Under the pieces are notes generated by a model. That model made no database searches. It had not been told where the DNA came from and was given only the letters and a program-made list of their open reading frames with translations. The translations under genes and the position numbers were made by a program. Below, one piece after another: positions 1 through 5,686 of a DNA stretch of 5,686 nucleotides (the stretch's first letter is position 1; every line of letters begins with the position of its first letter). Origin of the DNA: Desulfobacca acetoxidans (GTDB taxonomy: Bacteria > Desulfobacterota > Desulfobaccia > Desulfobaccales > 0-14-0-80-60-11); contig DZCR01000195.1 of NCBI GenBank assembly GCA_022736495.1, positions 1-5,686 on the forward strand, given 5' to 3'.

Positions 1-106
1 CCAGGATGACGGCCAGCAGTTCCCGGTCCGAAAGAAAACCGGCCCCTTTTTCAAGGAGTTTTTCCCTGGGTCGTTCGTTTATGGGCAGGTCTTTGATGGG
101 TTTCAT
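1..106 (-). CDS. radC: RadC family (JAB/MPN) protein, N-terminal fragment cut by window edge
   Basis: The first 35 codons of a leftward gene are present; the rest lies beyond the left edge. The visible protein begins [18 protein letters not shown] and continues with [15 protein letters not shown]. This matches the RadC N-terminal helical region (the '[19 protein letters not shown]' pattern), which in full-length proteins precedes the metal-binding JAB/MPN domain. The function of RadC is uncertain: it was historically linked to DNA repair, but the family is better described by its metalloprotease-like fold. The ATG (104-106) overlaps the TGA of the upstream histidine kinase as ATGA, and a GGAGG ribosome site lies at 113-117 with a 6-nt spacer. 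Translation is therefore probably coupled to the kinase. The catalytic domain cannot be assessed here. This ORF is short because it is cut, but the motif match is clear. Confidence 0.88.
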   Translation of the reverse strand, partial: MKPIKDLPINERPREKLLEKGAGFLSDRELLAVIL

Positions 107-1824
107 GGTTTGCCTCCGCCCCGCTCCAGCGGCAGCCGGATAGTAAAGGTTGTTCCCTTGCCGGGCGAGGACTTGACGTCCATGGTCCCCCCGTGATTCT
201 GGGTGATGATGAAATAGGAAACCGAAAGGCCCAGGCCCGTGCCGACGCCTGGGGGTTTCGTGGTGAAAAAGGGTTCAAATACGCGCCTGCAGACAGCTTC
301 ATCCATGCCCGGACCATTGTCCGCCACTTCCATGACCAGAATCCCGGTTCCCTTTTCCGGAAAAAGCCGCAGGATAAAACAGGGTTGGCCGGTTTTATCC
401 GGATCTGCCTCCTGCATGGCCTGGGCCCCGTTGCGCAGGAGGTTTAGAATCACCTGCTGGATCTTAGCCCCTTCACAGGGCACCATGGGAAGATCGGCTT
501 CATATTCTTTGATGATTTTAATGCTTTTGAAATCATATTGCTTTTTCAAGTCATATTCGGTGGCGGCCAGTTCCAGGATTTTATCCATCAACTGCCGGGG
601 GTCGTGGGAGGAGAACCCGGCATCGGCCTTTCGGGCGAAACTGAGCATATTGCTCACGATTTCAGCGACTCGCCGTCCGGATTCATTGAGGGCTGCGATC
701 ATGCTCGGGATTTCCCTTTTTTCCATGAAGGCGCGGATCCCGTCCAGGGGAATGCCGATTTCGTTTGCCGCACGCTGGTTGGCCGGCATATCCAGATTCG
801 TGAGGCGGTTTTTCATCACGCCGGCGGTCTGGATTATTCCGGCCAGGGGATTGTTGATCTCATGGGCCATGCCTGCGGCAAGGCCCCCCACGGAAAGCAT
901 TTTTTCAGACTGCACCATCATTTCTTCCAACCGGATCTGTTCGGTCACGTCATCAATCCGGATCACGGCGCCGGTCGCATCATCGGCAATGAGGGGATAG
1001 ACGGTGATGTCTTCATAGCGCTGATCCTTTCCCTGCATCCGGGCCTTTTTTTTGCTGCTTTGCTCCCGGCGGGTGAGGATGGCCCGGCGGACCCGGTCCA
1101 TTTCATCGGCCAGTTGCGGGTAGACCTTTTCCACTGCCCGGCCCACCGCTTCCTCTGAAGGAATTCCGGTCACAAGGGCTGCTTTTTTGTTCCACTGGGT
1201 TACCCTGCCGTCACGGTCGACCCCCACCAGGACCGAAGGCATGGAGTCAATGATATTGGAAAGATAATTTCGCAATTGCTGGAGTCTTTCCCGGCTTTCT
1301 TCCAAGGCTGATGTCCGCTCCAGGACCCTGGCCTCCAGGGTTTTTTTGGCCAGGATCAGATTCAGGAAAAACCAGATACCGATGAGAGACAAACCCAGGC
1401 AGACCGCGATGTAAAAATATATAAAAACCGCTCTGCTCTGCCAGTCCGCCATGATTTTTCCAATGGCGGCCTCATTGTGAAGGATATCTGTTTCAAGGGG
1501 ATGGACCGGCAGAAGACCCAGGGCCGTCAGCAGAAAATCCGACCGGCCGTCGTCCGGGTTGATGATGGAAACAAATTCATTTCCAAACTCATCCACCACC
1601 ACCACTCTTTTATAATCATTTGACCGGGCCGCCAGGTGTAAATAGGCCACGGGCTCTCCCTTTTCATATCGCCACAACGAGTCTGCAATGACCCGTGCGT
1701 GGGCCTTAAGCCTCTGCCCGGCCTTATGGTAACTGTATTTCTGGTGGAAACTGAAAAACAGGAAGAAGCAGGCAATGAAAATCATCACAATCATCATGAA
1801 TATGAATCTGACACGGGCTTCCAT
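103..1824 (-). CDS. Membrane PAS-domain sensor histidine kinase (no receiver)
   Basis: This is a 573-residue inner-membrane sensor kinase that should autophosphorylate on a histidine and pass phosphate to an unlinked response regulator. Domains in order: TM1 about 6-25; a periplasmic domain of about 100 residues; TM2 about 132-159; a short charged coiled coil; PAS about 186-299 ([19 protein letters not shown], ending IRIDDVTEQ); HisKA with phosphoacceptor His321 in [13 protein letters not shown]; HATPase with N box [14 protein letters not shown] 457-470, G1 DNGPGM 502-507, F box FEPFFTTK and G2 GTGLGLS 528-534. All catalytic motifs are intact. Between the H box and the NMLSFARK helix the dimerisation domain is longer than usual. 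An upstream in-frame ATG at 1881 would add 19 residues, but it lacks a Shine-Dalgarno and overlaps the preceding gene. The ATG at 1824 has AAGGGA at 1831-1836 with a 6-nt spacer and puts TM1 right at the N terminus, so it is preferred. The gene follows the binding-protein gene by 49 nt and overlaps radC by 4 nt. The ligand is unknown. Confidence 0.93.
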   Translation of the reverse strand: MEARVRFIFMMIVMIFIACFFLFFSFHQKYSYHKAGQRLKAHARVIADSLWRYEKGEPVAYLHLAARSNDYKRVVVVDEFGNEFVSIINPDDGRSDFLLTALGLLPVHPLETDILHNEAAIGKIMADWQSRAVFIYFYIAVCLGLSLIGIWFFLNLILAKKTLEARVLERTSALEESRERLQQLRNYLSNIIDSMPSVLVGVDRDGRVTQWNKKAALVTGIPSEEAVGRAVEKVYPQLADEMDRVRRAILTRREQSSKKKARMQGKDQRYEDITVYPLIADDATGAVIRIDDVTEQIRLEEMMVQSEKMLSVGGLAAGMAHEINNPLAGIIQTAGVMKNRLTNLDMPANQRAANEIGIPLDGIRAFMEKREIPSMIAALNESGRRVAEIVSNMLSFARKADAGFSSHDPRQLMDKILELAATEYDLKKQYDFKSIKIIKEYEADLPMVPCEGAKIQQVILNLLRNGAQAMQEADPDKTGQPCFILRLFPEKGTGILVMEVADNGPGMDEAVCRRVFEPFFTTKPPGVGTGLGLSVSYFIITQNHGGTMDVKSSPGKGTTFTIRLPLERGGGKP

Positions 1825-1830
1825 ATCCTG

Positions 1831-1836
1831 TCCCTT
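1831..1836 (-). promoter_or_regulatory. Ribosome binding site deciding the kinase start
   Basis: On the minus strand this reads AAGGGA and lies 6 nt before the ATG at 1822-1824. No comparable site precedes the alternative ATG at 1879-1881, so it favours the shorter 573-residue kinase. Confidence 0.6.
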
Positions 1837-1873
1837 GTGCTGAGATACCGGGGGTAATATATGGGCAATGAGA

Positions 1874-2659
1874 TTAATCATAGGCTGAAAGAATCCGCTT
1901 CATGGTCCCGTCGCTAAACATCTCCCGGATGACCTCGTTGAATCCCGGGAGAATTGAATTGAATTTTGATTTTTTACTGATCAGCAGGTGGAAGGGCATG
2001 GATTCTAAAGAGACATCGGTTTCAATAATTTTACCGGCCACCCCTGATATTTTTATATTGGCTGCCGCCCCCGCAGGCCATTCAATCACAAGATCCCCCC
2101 GCTTGGCGGCCAGCATTTTCCATATATTGGGAACTAGGGAGGTCTCATGGGTGGGGATGCCGAGGCTTGAAATGTTTTTTTCATGCCAGCCGTTACCGCT
2201 GTAGGTAATCACCGAGAACCCCCCGGATTTGATATCGGCCATGGTCCTTATGGCAGAGATCCGGTCCAGATCGGGATGCCCTGCATAGGTAAACACCTTC
2301 AGCTCCTTCAGATAAAAGGGATCCGGGTGGGTATCGCAATATACGCTACGCTCTTTTGTCGGGACCGTTATCATGGCATCGTACCGGCCGGAATACACCT
2401 GTTCCTGGCATCTTTTCCAGGGCATTTCCGTCCAGGCAGTCCGGATGCCCAGACGACGGTCCAGGGCCTCGGTGATGATTTCATAAAAAAATCCCTCCAC
2501 TTCCCCTTTTCCGGTTTTTGAAAAAAACGGAAAAAATTCGGGATAGGCAATGGCCATGGCGGTCTCAGTCCGGGCCATACCCGGACACAGCAATACCAGG
2601 GTCCATATTAAAACGGATAGGGTCATGGCCTTAATCGGCATGGCGTGCGTGGTCCCCAT
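1874..2659 (-). CDS. Periplasmic solute-binding protein, SBP_bac_3 type
   Basis: This 261-residue exported protein resembles family 3 (amino-acid-type) extracellular solute-binding proteins, which close two lobes around a small ligand in the periplasm. A signal peptide is visible: a hydrophobic stretch at about 12-25 (TLSVLIWTLVLLCPG), with likely cleavage after AMA near residue 36. The mature protein starts IAYPEFFPFFSKTGKGEVEGFFYEI, followed by MPWKRC..V..GRYDAMI and TVPTKERSVY. Arg104 in this last segment corresponds to the conserved Arg that in amino-acid binders contacts the ligand carboxylate. The C-terminal MFSDGTMKRIL is typical for the family. The start is uncertain: the reading frame stays open to a TTG at 2728, but that codon overlaps the predicted -10 box, so ATG at 2659 or 2641 is more likely. 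No ABC permease or ATPase gene is adjacent. The next gene is a sensor kinase 49 nt away, which suggests a sensing rather than uptake role (inference). The ligand cannot be named. Confidence 0.87.
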   Translation of the reverse strand: MGTTHAMPIKAMTLSVLIWTLVLLCPGMARTETAMAIAYPEFFPFFSKTGKGEVEGFFYEIITEALDRRLGIRTAWTEMPWKRCQEQVYSGRYDAMITVPTKERSVYCDTHPDPFYLKELKVFTYAGHPDLDRISAIRTMADIKSGGFSVITYSGNGWHEKNISSLGIPTHETSLVPNIWKMLAAKRGDLVIEWPAGAAANIKISGVAGKIIETDVSLESMPFHLLISKKSKFNSILPGFNEVIREMFSDGTMKRILSAYD

Positions 2660-2728
2660 GGGTAACCGGCTTCTTGGCGGCCGGGATGATGGATTCAAAG
2701 ACAGCGGAGATTGTGTTTTTTTCACCAA

Positions 2729-2757
2729 AATTTAAACGTAAATGCGGGGTTTGTCAA
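2729..2757 (-). promoter_or_regulatory. Predicted sigma70-type promoter for the binding protein-kinase-radC unit
   Basis: On the minus strand, TTGACA (2752-2757, a perfect -35) is followed by a 17-nt spacer and TAAATT (2729-2734, 4 of 6 matches to the -10 consensus). Transcription would start near 2722, leaving a leader of about 60 nt before the ATG at 2659. This argues against translation starting at the TTG at 2728. It is the best promoter match I found in the window, but it has not been tested experimentally. Confidence 0.65.
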
Positions 2758-2774
2758 TAAAGATGCTCAAGCCT

Positions 2775-2803
2775 TTGAAAAATTTTATGTAAATTTTTAT
2801 CCT
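2775..2803 (+). promoter_or_regulatory. Possible sigma70-type promoter for the PilZ-thioesterase/hybrid kinase unit
   Basis: TTGAAA (2775-2780, 5 of 6 matches) is followed by a 17-nt spacer and TATCCT (2798-2803, 4 of 6 matches). The surroundings are so AT-rich that chance matches are likely, so this is a candidate only. Transcription would start near 2810, giving a leader of about 90 nt before the ATG at 2902. Confidence 0.35.
2778..2798. repeat. AT-only inverted repeat (8-bp arms, 5-nt centre)
   Basis: The arms AAAAATTT (2778-2785) and AAATTTTT (2791-2798) are perfect reverse complements around TATGT. The repeat overlaps the -35 to -10 interval of the candidate rightward promoter, where a repressor site would be effective. 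In AT-rich DNA such a palindrome can also arise by chance, and the loop and arms are too weak for a terminator. Confidence 0.35.
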
Positions 2804-2863
2804 CTTATTTACTTTTTAAATAAATTCGAATAGGTGTAACACTGCATTTAGGAGATTAACGGT

Positions 2864-2905
2864 TTGCCGGTATGGGGAAGGGAATATCAGGACTCTCAAA
2901 AATGA
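2864..2905 (+). CDS. Possible 13-residue leader peptide ORF
   Basis: A TTG codon at 2864 lies 9 nt after an AGGAG Shine-Dalgarno sequence (2850-2854) and opens a 13-codon frame, MPVWGREYQDSQK. The frame ends in TGA at 2903-2905, overlapping the ATG at 2902 of the PilZ-thioesterase gene as ATGA. The AGGAG has no other well-spaced start: the ATG at 2872 is 17 nt away. The peptide resembles nothing I know and has no run of one amino acid typical of attenuators. It may couple translation of the downstream gene, or the arrangement may be coincidental. Confidence 0.3.
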   Translation: MPVWGREYQDSQK

Positions 2906-3627
2906 ATAAACACAGGGAACCCCGTGTCAAAAAAAAGATCAGGGCTGTTTTAGGCGGCGGCACAGGCATTATTGAAAATATTTCAGCGTCAGGCGGGTTT
3001 TTAAAATCAGACGGGGATATTCCAAAGGAGCCTTTTCATATTGAACTGAAAATAAGCGCCTATAAAACCCTTAAAATAAAATGCGAACCCCAGTGGCGGG
3101 ATGATTCCGGTGTCGGGTTCAGGGTCCTGGAGGTGGAGGACAGCAAAGAAGCGCTTTTTGAGCAGTATGTGGAAAAGCAGATTAAGGCCCTGGAACAGTT
3201 CGGGGACCAGAGGGTGTTTAAAACGGAAATCGTGGTCACCCTGAAGGATACCAATGCCTTCGGCAATGTCTATTTCAGCAATTTCATCGAATACCAGGGG
3301 GTGGTCAGGGAAAAGCTGCTGCTGTCAACGGTCCCGGATCTCCACCAGATGCTGGCGGGAAACAGCATCCGGCTGGTTACGGTGGAAGTCTATAACAAAT
3401 ACGTGAGCAATTCCTATTTCGGGGATCGCCTGGTGGCGGAACTCACCACATCGGAAATCAAGGCGGCAACCTGCCGGCTCAATATCACCTTCAGGAACAA
3501 GGGGACGGGAGAGCTGGTGGGCAAGGGATTCCAAAGAATATGCATTGTCGGCTCCAGGGGAAAGGTGATCCGTATCCCCTCCAATCTTTTGGATATCCTG
3601 GATTTTTACCAGGAAATTAAGGAATAG
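2902..3627 (+). CDS. PilZ domain fused to hotdog-fold acyl thioesterase
   Basis: This 241-residue cytoplasmic protein has two domains. Residues about 3-95 look like PilZ, the c-di-GMP-binding beta barrel: an N-terminal basic HREPR segment, the (D/N)xSxxG motif as NISASGG (26-32), and a closing GVGFRVLEV strand. Residues about 105-235 look like a hotdog thioesterase: VTLKDTNAFGNVYFSNF with DTN at 116-118 and GNVY at 121-124, QGVVREKLL with Arg136, then the expected alternating strands. The DTN..GNVY plus QGxxRE pattern recalls enediyne-type thioesterases, in which Asn and Arg replace the catalytic acid; this is from memory, not a search. The likely reaction is hydrolysis of an acyl-CoA or acyl-ACP thioester. 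ATG 2902 is preferred, with AGGA at 2889-2892 and a 9-nt spacer; ATG 2872 would add 10 residues but has no well-spaced ribosome site. A hybrid kinase starts 6 nt after the stop. Substrate and c-di-GMP control are unproven. Confidence 0.82.
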   Translation: MNKHREPRVKKKIRAVLGGGTGIIENISASGGFLKSDGDIPKEPFHIELKISAYKTLKIKCEPQWRDDSGVGFRVLEVEDSKEALFEQYVEKQIKALEQFGDQRVFKTEIVVTLKDTNAFGNVYFSNFIEYQGVVREKLLLSTVPDLHQMLAGNSIRLVTVEVYNKYVSNSYFGDRLVAELTTSEIKAATCRLNITFRNKGTGELVGKGFQRICIVGSRGKVIRIPSNLLDILDFYQEIKE

Positions 3628-3633
3628 GAAAAA

Positions 3634-5686
3634 ATGCAGCATCTGAGCGCCGTCCTTCCTCTCTTTTCCGGGATCCTGTTTTTATGCCTGGGCGTCACGG
3701 TTTTTTTCCTGTCCAAGGGCCGTCTGCGCGCGGTTTTTTTAAAATTCTGTTTTTTCACCTCCTACTGGCAGTTTTCCTGGGTGGTTCTTTTTCTGCTGAA
3801 CAGCCGGGAATATTCGGACCTCATTTGCCGGATCGGCTATTCCGGCATCATCTTTCTTCCCCTGAGCGGGTATGAGACCATCATCCATTATCTGAAACTT
3901 CCCGACAAACACATCCGGGTCCTTTACTTCCTTTGTATCGGGTTTCTGATCAGCCTCTGGACAACGGATCTGTTTATCCAGGGCGCCCACCTCTATGCCT
4001 TTGGCTATTACCCCCAGGCCGGGATTCTTCATGTGGCCTATCTGGTCATGGTGGCCTCCATGGCCGTCAGAAACGCCTTGCTTCTTTTCAGTGTATACCG
4101 GAAAGAAGCCGACAGGCAGAAAAAAACCCAATTGGTCTTTTTTTTCCTGGCCATCAATATTTTCAGTTTTGCTGTGGTTGACTTCATTCTGAATTACCCC
4201 TTCCTGGTGGAGAAATTCAATATTCAGCTCTATCCCTTTGGGGTCTTTTTCATCACCTCCAGTGTCATGGTTTTTATCCTCAGCCATTTCATGACCCTGA
4301 ACCTGACCCTGGAAAAACGGGTCGCGGAAAAAACCCGGCAGCTCAAGACCTATGTCCGGGCCATGGAAGAGGCCGCCAACATCAAAAAAGATTTTATTGC
4401 CAATATCACCCATGAACTCCGGACTCCCCTGACCCTGATCCGGGGATGGACCGATTATATTGTCAGCGGAGAATTGGGGGAGGTGCCTGATAATTTTATG
4501 GAGGTGATTGATAAGGTCAGCCTCCAGACCCTGAACCTCATGGAGAAAATCAACGAGCTGCTTAAAATTTCCAAATTTGATGCCGGCATGGGAAAGCTTT
4601 CTCTTTACCGGATTAATATTGACGACTATATCTTCCAGATTGTCTCCACCTTCAGGGAACTGACGGACCGGAACGGCATCGCCCTTCATTACGCCTGTGA
4701 ATCGGAAATCAAGGAGATCTTTGTCGACCGGGAAAAACTCCGGGATATTTTAAACAACCTGATCCGGAATGCCTATAAATTCACTGAAAGCGGCCGCATC
4801 GACGTAACGGCATCGAGCCGGAACGGCATGATCGTCATCAGGGTCAGGGACACGGGCATCGGCATGTCCCGGGAACTGATTCAAAAAGCCTTCCAGAGAT
4901 TTCAGCAGGGGGATGGTTCCACGACCCGGCAATATGAGGGAACAGGCCTGGGCCTTGCCATTGTAAAGGAATCCGTTGAAATGATGCACGGCCGCATCTT
5001 CGCCCAGAGTGTAGAAAACGAATGGACCTGCTTTACCGTGGAAATCCCGGCAAACCTTGAAATTCTTGAACCCGGCTGCATTGAGGAAAGAAGGACCCAG
5101 GAACGCAGAACCGCTTCTGAAAATTACCGGTTCAATGAGCGCCGGAAAAAAGACAGGCGGGATACGGACCTGGCCGGGATCGGCGCCAGGGATATCATTA
5201 AGATCGCGGCCTTTGACAAGACCCTTGCCGTATCCGGAGATGTCAAAAGAATTGAATCTCCGAATTCCACGGCCTGTATCGTCATTGCCGAAGACAACCC
5301 CGGGATCCAGGAATTCCTGGGCAGGGCCCTCAAGGGCTATACCCTGCTCATGGCCCCCAACGGCCAGGCCGCCTGGGAAACCATCCAGCACACCCAGCCG
5401 GATCTTGTTATTTCCGATATCATGATGCCCGTCATGGACGGCTATTCCCTGTTGGAGAACATCCGGCTCCATAAGGCCACCACCCATATCCCGGTCATCA
5501 TCATCACCTCCCTGACGGAACGGGAGGACAGGATCAAATCCCTTCAGATGGGGGCCGATGATTTCTTGACCAAGCCCTTTCATCACCTGGAACTCCAGGC
5601 CAGGGTCAAAAACGTCATCAGCGTTCACAAACTTGAAAGAGAAAAAACACGAACAGAACAATTGGAGGTTTTTCTTATGGTGCTGG
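3634..5686 (+). CDS. 7TM hybrid sensor histidine kinase with receiver domain, 3' end cut by window edge
   Basis: The 684 visible residues form a membrane hybrid kinase with no stop before the right edge. Residues 1-222 carry about seven hydrophobic segments (roughly 7-27, 36-56, 64-86, 95-115, 130-153, 166-188, 200-220), resembling the 7TM input region of some histidine kinases. A short coiled coil (about 224-250) leads to HisKA with His260 in FIANITHELRTPL. The HATPase domain follows: N box DILNNLIRNAYKFTE 371-385, G1 DTGIGM 406-411, F box FQRFQQG, G2 EGTGLGLAI 435-443. After an Arg-rich linker (484-510) comes a receiver with acidic residues Glu553/Asp554, phosphoacceptor Asp595 in SDIMMPVMDG, Thr625 and Lys647 in LTKPF. 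All key residues are intact, so phosphate could pass from His260 to Asp595. After the receiver a charged helix (LEREKTRTEQLE) leads out of the window, so a further output domain is possible. The ATG at 3634 has AAGGA at 3619-3623 (10-nt spacer) and AGGAA at 3626-3630. The gene is almost certainly co-transcribed with the PilZ-thioesterase gene. Confidence 0.93.
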   Translation, partial: MQHLSAVLPLFSGILFLCLGVTVFFLSKGRLRAVFLKFCFFTSYWQFSWVVLFLLNSREYSDLICRIGYSGIIFLPLSGYETIIHYLKLPDKHIRVLYFLCIGFLISLWTTDLFIQGAHLYAFGYYPQAGILHVAYLVMVASMAVRNALLLFSVYRKEADRQKKTQLVFFFLAINIFSFAVVDFILNYPFLVEKFNIQLYPFGVFFITSSVMVFILSHFMTLNLTLEKRVAEKTRQLKTYVRAMEEAANIKKDFIANITHELRTPLTLIRGWTDYIVSGELGEVPDNFMEVIDKVSLQTLNLMEKINELLKISKFDAGMGKLSLYRINIDDYIFQIVSTFRELTDRNGIALHYACESEIKEIFVDREKLRDILNNLIRNAYKFTESGRIDVTASSRNGMIVIRVRDTGIGMSRELIQKAFQRFQQGDGSTTRQYEGTGLGLAIVKESVEMMHGRIFAQSVENEWTCFTVEIPANLEILEPGCIEERRTQERRTASENYRFNERRKKDRRDTDLAGIGARDIIKIAAFDKTLAVSGDVKRIESPNSTACIVIAEDNPGIQEFLGRALKGYTLLMAPNGQAAWETIQHTQPDLVISDIMMPVMDGYSLLENIRLHKATTHIPVIIITSLTEREDRIKSLQMGADDFLTKPFHHLELQARVKNVISVHKLEREKTRTEQLEVFLMVL

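Larger units (their letters stand above)
2660..2901. other. Divergent intergenic control region
   Basis: This gap of about 240 bp separates the two divergent units. Its middle part (about 2720-2850) is strikingly AT-rich compared with the flanking genes. It holds a strong leftward promoter candidate, a weaker rightward one, an AT-only inverted repeat and a possible short leader ORF before the PilZ-thioesterase gene. The two -35 boxes face away from each other with about 17 bp between them, so a regulator binding there could affect both units. No tRNA, terminator stem with a T-run, or mobile-element end was seen. Confidence 0.6.

Noticed and set aside
239..1000. Plus-strand open frames of 253 and 206 codons (also 538-1158) opposite the PAS kinase
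   Set aside because: They mirror the well-supported minus-strand kinase, have no ribosome site context or domain, and are treated as shadows.
1825..1881. Longer kinase start at ATG 1881
   Set aside because: It has no Shine-Dalgarno, overlaps the binding-protein gene by 8 nt, and places a 19-residue polar tail before TM1. ATG 1824 has AAGGGA well placed.
2560..2610. Possible lipobox (LLCPG) in the binding protein signal peptide
   Set aside because: The residue before Cys is Leu, not Gly, Ala or Ser, so it does not fit a lipoprotein signal; an AMA-type cleavage site fits better.
2660..2728. TTG/GTG start near 2728 for the binding protein
   Set aside because: It coincides with the predicted promoter -10 and transcription start region, lacks a ribosome site, and would put a Ser/Pro/Arg-rich stretch before the signal peptide.
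2720..2860. Rho-independent terminator in the AT-rich gap
   Set aside because: No GC-rich stem followed by a T-run is present, and the flanking genes diverge, so none is expected.
3739..4689. A 316-codon open frame on the minus strand opposite the hybrid kinase
   Set aside because: The plus strand here encodes TM segments and an intact HisKA core. The antisense protein has no recognisable domain and its openness follows from the codon bias of the kinase.
4750..5661. A 303-codon open frame on the minus strand opposite the HATPase and receiver region
   Set aside because: The plus strand carries the G1/G2 boxes and all receiver catalytic residues. The antisense product is low-complexity in style (many G, D and F) without domains.

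Overview
The window comes from a bacterial chromosome of roughly 50-55% GC with one AT-rich intergenic gap. Three things suggest a Gram-negative delta-proteobacterium of the Desulfobacterota type (for example Desulfobacterales): an exported binding protein, sensor kinases with periplasmic or multi-TM input domains, and a kinase dimerisation domain with an insert I associate with that group. This placement is inference from protein style, not a database match. No rRNA, tRNA, CRISPR array, insertion sequence or phage gene is visible.

The layout is two divergent transcription units around an AT-rich region at about 2660-2900. Leftward (minus strand), reading away from the gap: a periplasmic solute-binding protein of the SBP_bac_3 type (1874-2659), a membrane PAS histidine kinase (103-1824), and the first 35 codons of radC (1-106), whose ATG overlaps the kinase stop as ATGA. 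A good sigma70-type promoter (TTGACA, 17 nt, TAAATT) lies just upstream of the binding protein. Rightward (plus strand): a two-domain protein joining an N-terminal PilZ domain to a C-terminal hotdog thioesterase domain (2902-3627), then after 6 nt a large hybrid sensor kinase (about 7 TM segments, HisKA, HATPase, receiver) that runs off the right edge.

The leftward unit looks like a sensing module. A periplasmic binding protein with no ABC permease or ATPase sits directly before a kinase with a periplasmic domain, so the binding protein may present a ligand to the kinase, as a split version of BvgS/EvgS-type sensors. The kinase has no receiver domain and no response regulator is in the window, so its partner is elsewhere. 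The rightward unit couples a possible second-messenger-responsive acyl thioesterase to a membrane phosphorelay kinase.

The most unusual item is the PilZ-hotdog thioesterase fusion. Its active-site region (DTN..GNVYF and QGVVRE) resembles, from memory, enediyne-type hotdog thioesterases more than the classical YbgC type, while its PilZ motif is slightly degenerate. A short TTG-initiated leader frame with its own Shine-Dalgarno ends in an ATGA overlap with the preferred start of this gene, which may be a translational control element.
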